Part shown: positions 43,557 to 52,041 of the stretch, one piece after another
How positions within the stretch are numbered: position 1 is the stretch's first letter
How the letters are laid out: every line of letters begins with the position of its first letter
Origin: Paenirhizobium daejeonense
GTDB taxonomy: Bacteria; Pseudomonadota; Alphaproteobacteria; Rhizobiales; Rhizobiaceae
Assembly: GCF_014280875.1 (NCBI RefSeq)
Contig: NZ_JACLAL010000005.1
Location: forward strand, 124,001 to 188,000
Length of the DNA stretch: 64,000 bases
Direction: 5' to 3'
The notes under the pieces: model-generated
What the model was told of the DNA's origin: nothing
The model's database searches: none
The model's input: the letters and a program-made list of their open reading frames with translations, nothing else
Position numbers and translations under genes: made by a program

Positions 43557-44005
43557 CCATCGCCCTCACCATCGTCACCGACCGGCCAGACGCCGCCGTG
43601 CGGGCGCTGTTCGGCTTTTCCGCCGACCGCGCGCCGGACTGGCTGGCCGTCATCTCCTCCATCGGGGATCTCTCGGGCATTCCGACCGGCGCGCCCGTCC
43701 TGTCGCTGTGGTTCAGCGATGGCAGCACGATCGAGGCCATGTGGCGGGAGGAGCGTTCGGCGCGGTCTTTCGATCTCGACTTTCAGCGCCATGCCGATCG
43801 CATTGCCGACTGGCTCGCCCGTCGCGATGCGTCCGAGCGGAAATACTGCGCCGAGGCCTGCGGGACGGGTTCGGCGCGGGAGGAGGCCGGGACAGGAGCG
43901 GCGGATCAGCCTGTCGCCGCGACATCCCGGCCGTCCGCTCCCCCTCCTGCCGCGCTTCCGGCGCGCGCACCGCAATCCTCCCCTCTGGCCACGAAGTGGA
44001 GCTGA
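43553..44005 (+). CDS. Hypothetical phage protein
   Basis: A 150-residue protein with a folded N-terminal half (ALTIVTDRPDAAVRALFGFS, GAPVLSLWFSDGSTIEAMWR) and a Pro/Ala/Ser-rich disordered end. It overlaps the methyltransferase gene by four bases. No family recognised. Confidence 0.6.
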   Translation: MTIALTIVTDRPDAAVRALFGFSADRAPDWLAVISSIGDLSGIPTGAPVLSLWFSDGSTIEAMWREERSARSFDLDFQRHADRIADWLARRDASERKYCAEACGTGSAREEAGTGAADQPVAATSRPSAPPPAALPARAPQSSPLATKWS

Positions 44006-44007
44006 TC

Positions 44008-44505
44008 ATGGCGCTGCATGCATTCGACGATTTCAAAATGACGGCGAAGCGCTTCGGCGCGCTGATGCCGCATGAAAAGACGGAAATGGCCCTGCTGTTG
44101 CAGGAACGTCTGGCCGAGGGCGGTTCGCGGGTCCTTCTCGATGATTGCATCGCCGTCCATGCTGGCAAGGTCCATGCCTATGAACTGCCATCCGTCGGCG
44201 GGGAATCTCTGGTGCCGAAGGATGTGGCCGGCAAGCTGGCGGGAGAAACGCGCACCACGGGATCGTGGTCGAAACTCGCAGTCGCGGTGCTCACGGCAAT
44301 CGATCAGTCTGACGATGGTGTGCTGAAGGCGACCCGGGGCGAGATCTGCGCACGGTTTTCAGTGACCGTCAGCGTGGCCGATCGCACCATGGGCGGGCTG
44401 ATCCGGGACGGGCTGGTGCGCCGCTGGGGAAAATCCTCCCATTGGGCGCTGACCGATCTCGGCCGCGCGCTGGTCGCCGACCTCGCCGCGAGGGCGGGCC
44501 GATGA
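44008..44505 (+). CDS. Winged-helix-like phage protein
   Basis: The 165-residue protein's C-terminal half looks like a MarR/IclR-type winged helix (KATRGEICARFSVTVSVADR, TMGGLIRDGLVRRWGKSSHW). The N-terminal half is helical. It starts at ATG 44008 and overlaps the next gene by four bases. The role is probably regulatory. Confidence 0.6.
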   Translation: MALHAFDDFKMTAKRFGALMPHEKTEMALLLQERLAEGGSRVLLDDCIAVHAGKVHAYELPSVGGESLVPKDVAGKLAGETRTTGSWSKLAVAVLTAIDQSDDGVLKATRGEICARFSVTVSVADRTMGGLIRDGLVRRWGKSSHWALTDLGRALVADLAARAGR

Positions 44506-44822
44506 AGGACAAGTCCCGCATCCTGCTGGTCATCGCGCCGTCGTTTAACGAATGCCGCCGCACGGCGATGGAGTTCGACCTCGACTTCGACAAGGTCGAG
44601 CGCATGCGCTTCCTCCATCGCGTGCCGCAGCTACGCGGCTGGACGCGTGGCACGCCCTTCATCGCGCTGCGCCGGGACCACTGGCCGGAGGCTCTGGATA
44701 GCACGCTGCACGCGATGCAGGTTAAGGGTCAGCTCCGCATCGCCACCGACAGGGATCTGGCGGATCTGGTGAAGGCTGGAACGGCGGTGGCGACGGCGGC
44801 CATGGCGGGGAGGGGAGCATGA
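44502..44822 (+). CDS. Hypothetical phage protein
   Basis: A 106-residue protein with a Rossmann-like first strand (RILLVIAPSFNECRRTAMEF) and a GWTRGTPFIALRRDHWPEAL segment. No P-loop is present. It overlaps neighbours by four bases on both sides. Function unknown. Confidence 0.6.
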   Translation: MKDKSRILLVIAPSFNECRRTAMEFDLDFDKVERMRFLHRVPQLRGWTRGTPFIALRRDHWPEALDSTLHAMQVKGQLRIATDRDLADLVKAGTAVATAAMAGRGA

Positions 44823-44965
44823 TCCTCACCTGTTACGATTGCCCGAAGCAGCTCTCATTCTCCGGTTCCAATCGCGACCGTTTCGTCTCCCTGTTCGGCT
44901 GGTCCGTCAGGGGGGGGCGCTATCGCTGCGTTTCGTGCGCTGAGGTGAGTGACGATGTTTCGTGA
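44819..44965 (+). CDS. Very small zinc-ribbon protein
   Basis: A 48-residue protein (MILTCYDCPK... RYRCVSCAEV) with two CxxC knuckles about 30 residues apart, a typical small zinc ribbon. ATG 44819 overlaps the upstream stop, and its own end overlaps the methyltransferase start by 11 bases. No other family clue. Confidence 0.65.
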   Translation: MILTCYDCPKQLSFSGSNRDRFVSLFGWSVRGGRYRCVSCAEVSDDVS

Positions 44966-46808
44966 AACTCTCTTCGCCGGAACCATGCTTGCGGGCGCGA
45001 TGCTGCCTGCGAGCGAGCCCATCATCATCGACAGCTTCGCCGGCGGCGGCGGCGCTTCGACCGGTATCGAGATGGCGCTTGGCCGTTCGCCGGATTACGC
45101 CATCAACCACGATGCCGATGCGCTGGCGCTGCATGCCGTCAATCATCCGGAGACGGTGCACCTTTCGGAAAACGTCTACCGGATCGACCCGCTTGATCAT
45201 CTCTCCGGCAAGCATGTCGGGCTTGCCTGGTTCTCGCCCGATTGCAAACATTTCAGCAAGGCGAAGGGAGGCAAGCCGGTTTCGCGCAATATCCGCGACC
45301 TCTGCTGGATCATTCCGGGCTGGATCGAGCGCATCCAGAAATCCGGCGGGCGCGTCGATCTCGTCATCATGGAGAATGTCGAGGAATTCAGGGATTACGG
45401 CCCGCTGATCGAAACGAAACGCGGCCTGATGCCGGATCCGGAGCGCAAGGGCGAGACGTTCCAGAAATGGTGTCGCAAGCTGCGTAGCCTCGGTGGCAAG
45501 ATCGAGATGCGGGAGTTGCGCGCTCGCGACTATGGCGCGCCGACGATCCGAAAGCGCCTGTTCATCATCATCCGCTTCGACGGACAGAAAATCGTCTGGC
45601 CACAGCCGACGCATGGCGCGCCGGATGACCCGGAAGTGATCGCCGGCCGCAAGCTGCCGTGGCCCATCGTTGCCGATTGCATCGACTGGTCGATCCCGTG
45701 TCCGTCGATATTCGACACGTCGGACGAGATCTGGGCAAGACACGGCGTGCGGTCCGTCCGGCCGCTGGCCGATAACTCGATGGCTCGGATGGCGCGCGGC
45801 ATGGATCGCTATGTCCTGCGGGCGAAACGGCCGTTCCTGGTGGGCCTAAGCCAGAGCGGCAGGTCTGGTGTCACTGCACCGTCAATCCAGCGCTTTAACT
45901 CCGGAGCGACCGGCTGCGATATGCGCGATCAGTTCCCGACGGTTACCGCGAACAGCTTTATCAAGCGCCCGGGCGGCGCGGCGCCGCTGGGGCTGCTGGC
46001 ACCTGTCCTGACCTATGCACAACAGGGCGGCGCATGTCGGCCGGTGGACGGACAGGCGCACACGATCACGGCCAGCAGCAAGGACCAGAATTGTGCGGCG
46101 GTGGCCTTCATGGCGCAGGCGAACAATGACAGTCGCAGGGTCGGCGGGGTCAATCCCGGTAGGCCGATGAATGAAGCGCTGTCGACGATCACTCAGACCG
46201 GCAGCCATCAGCAGGTTGTTTCGGCCTATATCGCGCGCCAGTTCGGTAGGTCGACAGGTCACGGTGTTGACGAGCCGTCACATACAATCATGGCCGATCA
46301 GGATGGCGGCAAGTCTCAGCTCGTCATGCCCTACCTGCAGTCCTATTACGCCACCGGCGACGGATCGCGCGAAGACGAGGCGATGCGGACGGCGACGACA
46401 AAGCCGCGCCATGGCCATGTCGAGGCCAAGCTCGGCGTGCCGCCGTTCACCGAGGCGCAGGTGGCACGGGCGCGGCAGGTTGCCGATTTCCTGCGTTCGC
46501 ATGGTTTCTGGGATGAACGCGAATTCGTAACCATTGAGGTCGACGGGGTGACGTTCGTCATCGTCGATATCGGCATGCGGATGCTGACGCCGCGCGAGCT
46601 GTACAACGCTCAAGGGTTCCCGCCGGACTACAAAATCGACGGGTACTGGGATCGTCAGCACATGGGTGACGATGGCGGCCCGCTGTGGGTGCCGTTTTCC
46701 AAGTCGGTTCAGGTCTCGTGCGTCGGTAACAGCGTTTGCCCGCCGGTGGCGAAGGCGCTGGTGGCGGCGAATGCCGGGCATCTGGCGGTGAGGAGGGTGG
46801 CGGCGTGA
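44955..46808 (+). CDS. C5-cytosine DNA methyltransferase
   Basis: The 617-residue enzyme shows motif I (DSFAGGGGASTGIEMALG, about residue 26) and the catalytic Cys in FSPDCKHFSKAKGG (motif IV; Lys in place of the usual Gln after Cys). It also has ENV in IMENVEEF (motif VI), RELRARDYGAPTIRKRLFI (motif VIII) and VGNSVCPPVAKAL (motif X). The long region between motifs VIII and X is the target-recognition domain. ATG 44955 has AGGTGA six bases upstream. With the MT-A70 enzyme and Lar it forms an antirestriction set. Confidence 0.93.
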   Translation: MFRETLFAGTMLAGAMLPASEPIIIDSFAGGGGASTGIEMALGRSPDYAINHDADALALHAVNHPETVHLSENVYRIDPLDHLSGKHVGLAWFSPDCKHFSKAKGGKPVSRNIRDLCWIIPGWIERIQKSGGRVDLVIMENVEEFRDYGPLIETKRGLMPDPERKGETFQKWCRKLRSLGGKIEMRELRARDYGAPTIRKRLFIIIRFDGQKIVWPQPTHGAPDDPEVIAGRKLPWPIVADCIDWSIPCPSIFDTSDEIWARHGVRSVRPLADNSMARMARGMDRYVLRAKRPFLVGLSQSGRSGVTAPSIQRFNSGATGCDMRDQFPTVTANSFIKRPGGAAPLGLLAPVLTYAQQGGACRPVDGQAHTITASSKDQNCAAVAFMAQANNDSRRVGGVNPGRPMNEALSTITQTGSHQQVVSAYIARQFGRSTGHGVDEPSHTIMADQDGGKSQLVMPYLQSYYATGDGSREDEAMRTATTKPRHGHVEAKLGVPPFTEAQVARARQVADFLRSHGFWDEREFVTIEVDGVTFVIVDIGMRMLTPRELYNAQGFPPDYKIDGYWDRQHMGDDGGPLWVPFSKSVQVSCVGNSVCPPVAKALVAANAGHLAVRRVAA

Positions 46809-46831
46809 TGTGCAGCGTGTCTCGGATAGAA

Positions 46832-46860
46832 GGCGGGGCGCAGTTTCCCGCGCCCCGCTT
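46832..46860. terminator. Hairpin between convergent methyltransferase and hicAB
   Basis: GCGGGGCG/CGCCCCGC with an extra C-G pair and an 8-base loop sits exactly between the two convergent stops. The T-run is short on either side, so it may be a weak bidirectional terminator. Confidence 0.5.
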
Positions 46861-46864
46861 CGGT

Positions 46865-47290
46865 TCAGGCGGCCTTTCTGACCGTCACTACGATTTCCTG
46901 CCCAAGCGCGAGAAGCGCTTCCTGCAGGAGCCCGATCTTCGTCCCGTGGTCGGGATCGAGGATACGGCGGGCTTCCGTCTCGGTTTTGCCGAGCCTGCGG
47001 GCAAGCTCAGACTTGGTAATCCCGGCCTGTCTAAAAGCCTGGATTACCGCGAGCTTGGCCGCTTCGTCCGCTGCTACTGCGACCGGTACCCCGTCATGGG
47101 CCGCTGGTTGCGGAAGACTGCGGTCATCCTGGAGGATCCCTCGAAGGGCGAGGCCAAGCGCTTCCCGAGCGTTGATTATCGCCTCTTCGAAGGTATCGCC
47201 GGCGGTTATCGCCTCCGGGACGTCGGCAAAAGTGACGATGAACCCACCATCGGGATCCTCTTCAACCGTTGCCTGATAGGTGTATTGCAT
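46865..47290 (-). CDS. hicB: HicB family antitoxin
   Basis: The 141-residue protein has the HicB fold (YQATVEEDPDGGFIVTFADV, PEAITAGDTFEEAIINAREA) and a C-terminal helix-turn-helix (GITKSELARRLGKTETEARR, ILDP). HicB binds and inhibits the HicA mRNA interferase and represses the operon. It lies 54 bases downstream of hicA on the strand opposite to the phage operon. Confidence 0.9.
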   Translation of the reverse strand: MQYTYQATVEEDPDGGFIVTFADVPEAITAGDTFEEAIINAREALGLALRGILQDDRSLPQPAAHDGVPVAVAADEAAKLAVIQAFRQAGITKSELARRLGKTETEARRILDPDHGTKIGLLQEALLALGQEIVVTVRKAA

Positions 47291-47344
47291 GTTCCTTCTA
47301 GCATCCTTTCCCTTTTGTTGTTTGGCGACTGGGGTAGCTTGGCA

Positions 47345-47539
47345 TCATTCGATGCCAAGCTGCTTCTTGACCAGTCGCACATAGTTGGGACTGAGTTCGC
47401 CGGATTTGATCGTGGAGATCTTGCCGTCGTACTTTGCCCTGTAGTGCGAACCTTTCCCTTTCCCTTCGTAGATCTCCAGAACCTTGTTCTGCTCCTTTGC
47501 GATCTGGCGAAGTTCCCGAAGAAACTGTTCGCGCTTCAA
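47345..47539 (-). CDS. hicA: HicA family toxin
   Basis: The 64-residue protein is a HicA mRNA interferase: helix (REQFLRELRQIAKEQNKVLE), then the catalytic His in GKGKGSHYRAKYDG and the end GELSPNYVRLVKKQLGI. It starts with TTG 47539 behind AGGAGGTGA, a near-consensus ribosome site. Toxin first, antitoxin second is the usual hicAB order. Confidence 0.88.
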   Translation of the reverse strand: MKREQFLRELRQIAKEQNKVLEIYEGKGKGSHYRAKYDGKISTIKSGELSPNYVRLVKKQLGIE

Positions 47540-47586
47540 GCTTTGTCACCTCCTTCCTCTAGTTCGCGTCTCCTTGGAATTATATC

Positions 47587-47635
47587 TCGCACATTTTTGT
47601 GCGAAGAGCAAGGGATGTCGCACAAAAATGTGCGA
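47587..47635. promoter_or_regulatory. Two inverted 18-bp operators before hicA and the primase gene
   Basis: TCGCACATTTTTGTGCGA (47587-47604) and its exact reverse complement TCGCACAAAAATGTGCGA (47618-47635) stand 31 bp apart centre to centre, about three helical turns. They lie between the divergent hicAB and primase genes. HicB, with its helix-turn-helix, is the likely binder. The TGTGCG core resembles the phage repressor operator, so cross-recognition is possible. Confidence 0.75.
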
Positions 47636-47673
47636 AATTTGGATGTCGGTTTGGACACTAAGGGGGTGGCGCA

Positions 47674-48951
47674 ATGAACGCCGCAATCGAAGAATTCGTC
47701 ATCAATGCCCGCGCCGTCGACTTCGATGTGGCGGCCGACCGGCTGAATGTTCCTGATGCTCCGAAGGGCAAGCCGGAATATCAGGGGCCGTGCCCGCGCT
47801 GCGGCGGCAATGATCGTTTTGCGGTCAATCGCAAGAAAGGCGTCTGGGTCTGCCGTGGAGCCGATGGCGGCCGCGACGGGATCGGGCTGGCGGCCCATCT
47901 GCTGCATCTCGATCTGCGCCGTCGCGAGGAATTCCTCGAAGCCTGCGCCGCCGTGCTTGGCGAGGAGGTGCCGGAGGGTGCCGAACGGGAAAGCGACGAA
48001 GAGCGGGAAGCCCGCCTGAAACGCATCGCCGAGGCAAAGGCCAAGGCCGATACCAACAGGCAGGACAAGGAGAAGAAGCAGGCCGACTTTCGGGAAAAGG
48101 AAGTCGGCAAGGCGCGCGGTATCTACCTCAACGCCGTCGATTGCCGCAGGGACGAACCGGACGCCCTGGAGGGCGCGCGGGTCATCTCGTCATACCTGCA
48201 GGCGCGCACCGGCTTCGTGCCCGCCGGCGGCGTGTTCGAAAACCTGCGGTTCATTCCGCGCTGCACCTACTGGCACGGACAGGACGATTTCGGGCGGCCG
48301 CTGGCGCTGCATGAGGGATGGGCGATGATCGCGCCATTCGTCAACACGGAAGGCCGCATCATCGGCTGCCACCAGACATGGATCGATCTGTCGCAACTGC
48401 CGAAGCGCCGGCCCGTGCTGCTCGATGCCGATGGGGCGGCCTTGCCGACCAAGAAGATGCGCGGCACGAAAAAGGGCGGGTTCATCCCCGTCTACGGCGA
48501 TCCCTCTGCCAAGAGGTGGATGGGCGGCGAGGGGATCGAAACCCTCTGTGCTGTCGCGGCCCCCGAAGGCTGGCGCGACGATACATTCTATTTCGCGGCA
48601 GGAGACATCGGTAATCTTGCCGGCCCGGCCGATCCGAAATCGGCGTTCAATCATCCGACCCTGAAGAAGGAAGATGCGGCCGGTCGCCTGCGAGCTATCC
48701 GGGTTCAAGGCCCGGTTCCGCGCACAGATTCGGATGCTGGCGATGTTCTCCATGTGCCCGAGCATGTGAGCGAACTCGTCCTGCTCGCCGATGGCGACAG
48801 CGAACCCGTGGCGACGGCCTCGGCAATGGCCCGGGCGGAAGCCCGGCATGCGCGCGAGGGACGGCAGGTCTCGACCTGGTGGCCGCCAGAGGGGCAGGAT
48901 TTTGCCGAGGCGATGGCCGAGGCGATGGGAGGTGGCCATGTTAGGGGTTGA
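47674..48951 (+). CDS. Phage primase with CHC2 zinc finger and Toprim domain
   Basis: The 425-residue protein has a P4-type zinc finger (CPRCGGNDRF, Cys 40/43; VWVCRGADGGRDGIGLAAHL, Cys 60, with the fourth Cys not visible). A charged linker (about 105-140) follows, then a Toprim-like region with GGEGIETLCAVAA (conserved Glu) and LVLLADGDSEPVATASA (DxD). It would make primers for phage replication. The following D5 helicase gene is separated from it by a counter-oriented cargo gene. Confidence 0.88.
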   Translation: MNAAIEEFVINARAVDFDVAADRLNVPDAPKGKPEYQGPCPRCGGNDRFAVNRKKGVWVCRGADGGRDGIGLAAHLLHLDLRRREEFLEACAAVLGEEVPEGAERESDEEREARLKRIAEAKAKADTNRQDKEKKQADFREKEVGKARGIYLNAVDCRRDEPDALEGARVISSYLQARTGFVPAGGVFENLRFIPRCTYWHGQDDFGRPLALHEGWAMIAPFVNTEGRIIGCHQTWIDLSQLPKRRPVLLDADGAALPTKKMRGTKKGGFIPVYGDPSAKRWMGGEGIETLCAVAAPEGWRDDTFYFAAGDIGNLAGPADPKSAFNHPTLKKEDAAGRLRAIRVQGPVPRTDSDAGDVLHVPEHVSELVLLADGDSEPVATASAMARAEARHAREGRQVSTWWPPEGQDFAEAMAEAMGGGHVRG

Positions 48952-50128
48952 GGGGCGATTTCCTCGGATCATAGGCTCGCTTGAAGGTGTCGATATCAAG
49001 GACAGCCTCAAGATGTTTGGCTATTTTTCTCAGATCGCTGGTCGTCTCATAGCGATCGGGCCACTTCTTTCGCGCGTCCTCCGCGCTGATAAGTGCGCAT
49101 CCGTGAACGTTGGATCCCGTTGGGACAAAAGGCGATCCGAAATAATTGAAGTACTCCACTTCAGGCGGTTGAACTTCCATATCAACAACGGGGCCGATCT
49201 CGAAGTCCCGAATGAAGTCGTAGAGCGGTACGTACTCTCTGTTCGTATGTTCGTAAGCCGGGTCTTGTCCCCCGGCGGCGCCAACAGTTGGATCGCAGAG
49301 GTTGACACCGATACGCGCAGGGTCCGCCCAGCTCATGAAACCAGCACCAGGATTAATCAGGAAACGTGGCGGGTCGTCTGCCCATGCCCAGTTTCCGTTG
49401 TGAAATTGGCGATTGAGCGTTTCCTCGGTAAAACGGGGGTCCCAATTGTAGGGAATGGAAATCGAGCTTCCGCTGAGATTGCTATCGGCTATATAGCCAA
49501 ATTCCATTGCGCCGATTACCGAATTTCTGACATCGCTATTGTTAATGCTTGCATCGGAATTGATATTGGAATTGGTTATCTGGGAAAATTCTATATAAGA
49601 TCCCATCATAAAATTATTACCAATATTGTGATTGTTGAATTTGCTGTATTTTATACTTATTCCTTGGAAATTAATCTGGTAAATGAGTGGGTTTATGTTT
49701 GTGTGTGTTCCGTAATCGCGGAAACCTTGCACTGCCTCCAATGTAAGCCGATTGAAATTTGGGGGAAAATCGACCCCCGAAATAATGGGATTGTGTTCGC
49801 AGTACTCGCCGTTGGGGAGAGGCTCGCCAATAGTCTTACATCCCAGGAATATATCGTTGGGCGGAGTATCGCTCTTCAGCAACAGATTGAGCGCGTAGCC
49901 TTTGCCAGTGTCTCCGCTCTGCCGGCGATAGAGGCGTTCCCAGGCGCGTTCTATCTGGGTTTCCACTCGCTCGGTGCGTTCCTCGCGTTTGGCATCAAGG
50001 TCAATCCACAACTGAAAGACCGTCAGGGTTCCAACGACGACTGCCGCGATCCGCGGAATCGGGCTCGTCGTCAGCCATCTGTCGAACGGGTTGATTACAC
50101 GCTCAACTGCCTCGACGATCTTTCTCAT
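48941..50128 (-). CDS. Membrane-anchored pentapeptide-repeat protein (counter-oriented cargo)
   Basis: The 395-residue protein has a single membrane helix (about 25-43, IPRIAAVVVGTLTVFQLWI), a charged coiled-coil-like stretch (AKREERTERVETQIERAWER) and Asn/Ser/Ile-rich repeats of the pentapeptide type (IKYSKFNNHNIGNNF, SNINSDASINNSDVRNSVIG, SNLSGSSI). The central part is clearly AT-rich compared with the phage, which suggests recent transfer. It is inserted between the primase and helicase genes on the opposite strand. ATG 50128 is the start. Related in layout to 41818-42840. Confidence 0.75.
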   Translation of the reverse strand: MRKIVEAVERVINPFDRWLTTSPIPRIAAVVVGTLTVFQLWIDLDAKREERTERVETQIERAWERLYRRQSGDTGKGYALNLLLKSDTPPNDIFLGCKTIGEPLPNGEYCEHNPIISGVDFPPNFNRLTLEAVQGFRDYGTHTNINPLIYQINFQGISIKYSKFNNHNIGNNFMMGSYIEFSQITNSNINSDASINNSDVRNSVIGAMEFGYIADSNLSGSSISIPYNWDPRFTEETLNRQFHNGNWAWADDPPRFLINPGAGFMSWADPARIGVNLCDPTVGAAGGQDPAYEHTNREYVPLYDFIRDFEIGPVVDMEVQPPEVEYFNYFGSPFVPTGSNVHGCALISAEDARKKWPDRYETTSDLRKIAKHLEAVLDIDTFKRAYDPRKSPLNP

Positions 50129-50181
50129 TATGCAAATCCCTGCCCGAATCCCGTGGTGGTGAAGAGCGAAGGTTAACACGT

Positions 50182-51990
50182 ATGTCCACCACAACTTCAA
50201 GTACTGGCGTGCCGGCTGCCGTCGCGAGGATACTCGCGCAGGCGCAGGCGCAGCGCGCGGGCTACGGTGAAAACCCCGAAACCCCTGAAGGCCCTGCGGG
50301 CGAGCCGGTCGCGGCCATTGCTGGTAACAGCGATGCCGATCCGGCCGTCGTGGAGTTCTGCGCCGAGTTCGACCATTCCGATACCGACAATGGTAAGCGG
50401 CTGCGGCTGCATTTCGGCGACGACCTGATGGTGGTCGCGCAGGAAAAGGGCCGATCTCCGACATTCGCGGTCTGGACCGGATCGCATTGGGACGTCGCCA
50501 ATGGTGGCCAGAAGTCGCGGGCGATCGCGCAGCGGCTGGGTGACCGGATCGCGGCCGAGACGGCTTTCATCAGGCCGAACGCCTATGAGCAGATGGTGCT
50601 CGACCAGGCCGAGGCGGCGCGCAAGAAGCCGGAGAGCGAGCGCACCGCGCAGGAAAAGAAGCTGGTTGCCGAGGCCGACAAGGCCGATGAAGGGCATGGC
50701 AAGCGGATCAAGCGTCGGCTCGACCATGCCGTGACCTCGAAGAACGTCGCCAAGATCAACGCCATGCTGGAAAGCATCGCGCCGCATATCCTGCGCAGCC
50801 CCGACGATTTCAACGCCGACAAGTGGATGGTGGCGGTGAAGAACGCCACGTTGAAATTCGAGCGCACCATGGCCAAGCGAAAAAACCCGCGCCATGTGAG
50901 CCTCGAGGATACGCCGGATGCGCCCGAATTCATCGACGTCTGCACCGATTTCCGCCTGAAGGTGATCGAAGGTCACCGCCGCAGGGACCTGATCACCAGC
51001 GTCGTGCCGGTGGCCTATGACAGAAAGGCCGTCTGCCCGCGATGGGACGCATTCATTTCCAGCAAGTTGCCCGATGAATCGGTTCGGCGGCTCGTGCAGG
51101 TGAGTTCCGGTCTCAGCATGCTTGGGATCACCGTGCAGTACCTGTTCTTCCATTATGGCAACGGCGCGAACGGCAAGTCGGTCTACATGGAAACGCTTTG
51201 CCGGGTGCTGGGCGAGGCGGCCGTCACGCTGCCATCGACCAGTATCATCGGCGAGGGCGGTTCGTCAGGTAGCGCAAGCCCCGATCTGGCGCGGCTCTAT
51301 GGCAAGCGCTTGCTGCGCGTGAAGGAGCTGCCCGAAGGCGAGGACCTCAGGGAAAACCTCGTGAAGGAATTGACCGGCGGCGAGACCGTCACCGCTCGCG
51401 ACCTGTTTTCCGGCTACATGGACTTCGAGCCGAAATTCATCGCCATGATGAGCGGTAACGGATATCCGCGCATCAGCGGCACGGATGACGGCATATGGCG
51501 GCGCATGGCCGTGGTGCACTGGCCGCGCCAGATCGCCAAGGAAGACAGGCGAGAGTTTCAGGATGTGATCGCTTCCTTCGAGCCCGAATATCCAGGCATC
51601 CTCAACTGGCTGATAGACGGCGTGCAGATCTATCTGCGTGAGGGGCTGGTGATCCCGGAGGCCGTCGTGCAGGCCACACAGGCCTATCGTGACGACATGG
51701 ACCGCACGGCGGCCTTCGTTGCCCGCTGCATCCAGCGCGACGACGGCGCGCCGGCCGTCGAGGGCAAGGTGCTCTACCAATCCTATTGCGACTTCACCAT
51801 CGACCAGGGCGGCAAGCCGATGAACAACACCGCCTTCGGGCGGGACATGGGCAAGAAGTTCGAAAAGGACCGATCGTCGGGCGTGGTGCTCTACCGCGGC
51901 ATTCGCCTCGTCAATGTGCCCTATGTCGACCGTGGCAACGAGCCGCCTCCCGGCCGCTTCGATGAGCCATTTCCGGATGATTTCCGATGA
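50182..51990 (+). CDS. P4/D5-type superfamily 3 helicase-primase
   Basis: The 602-residue protein has the D5_N region (about 200-300; CTDFRLKVIEGHRRRDLITS). The SF3 helicase core has Walker A FHYGNGANGKSVYMETL (about residue 327), Walker B-type RLLRVKELPEGEDL and sensor FIAMMSGNGYPRISGTDDGI. It is probably the replicative helicase that opens the origin. The downstream array of ACTGTC repeats is a candidate binding region. Confidence 0.92.
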   Translation: MSTTTSSTGVPAAVARILAQAQAQRAGYGENPETPEGPAGEPVAAIAGNSDADPAVVEFCAEFDHSDTDNGKRLRLHFGDDLMVVAQEKGRSPTFAVWTGSHWDVANGGQKSRAIAQRLGDRIAAETAFIRPNAYEQMVLDQAEAARKKPESERTAQEKKLVAEADKADEGHGKRIKRRLDHAVTSKNVAKINAMLESIAPHILRSPDDFNADKWMVAVKNATLKFERTMAKRKNPRHVSLEDTPDAPEFIDVCTDFRLKVIEGHRRRDLITSVVPVAYDRKAVCPRWDAFISSKLPDESVRRLVQVSSGLSMLGITVQYLFFHYGNGANGKSVYMETLCRVLGEAAVTLPSTSIIGEGGSSGSASPDLARLYGKRLLRVKELPEGEDLRENLVKELTGGETVTARDLFSGYMDFEPKFIAMMSGNGYPRISGTDDGIWRRMAVVHWPRQIAKEDRREFQDVIASFEPEYPGILNWLIDGVQIYLREGLVIPEAVVQATQAYRDDMDRTAAFVARCIQRDDGAPAVEGKVLYQSYCDFTIDQGGKPMNNTAFGRDMGKKFEKDRSSGVVLYRGIRLVNVPYVDRGNEPPPGRFDEPFPDDFR

Positions 51991-52041
51991 CGAAGGCCCC
52001 GCAACCCCCTCGCGGCCCGGCTCTAACCGTCAGAAATCCCG

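Noticed and set aside
46736-47677. A 313-residue plus-strand frame over hicAB
   Set aside because: HicA and HicB on the opposite strand have recognisable folds, a strong ribosome site and paired operators; the plus frame has none.
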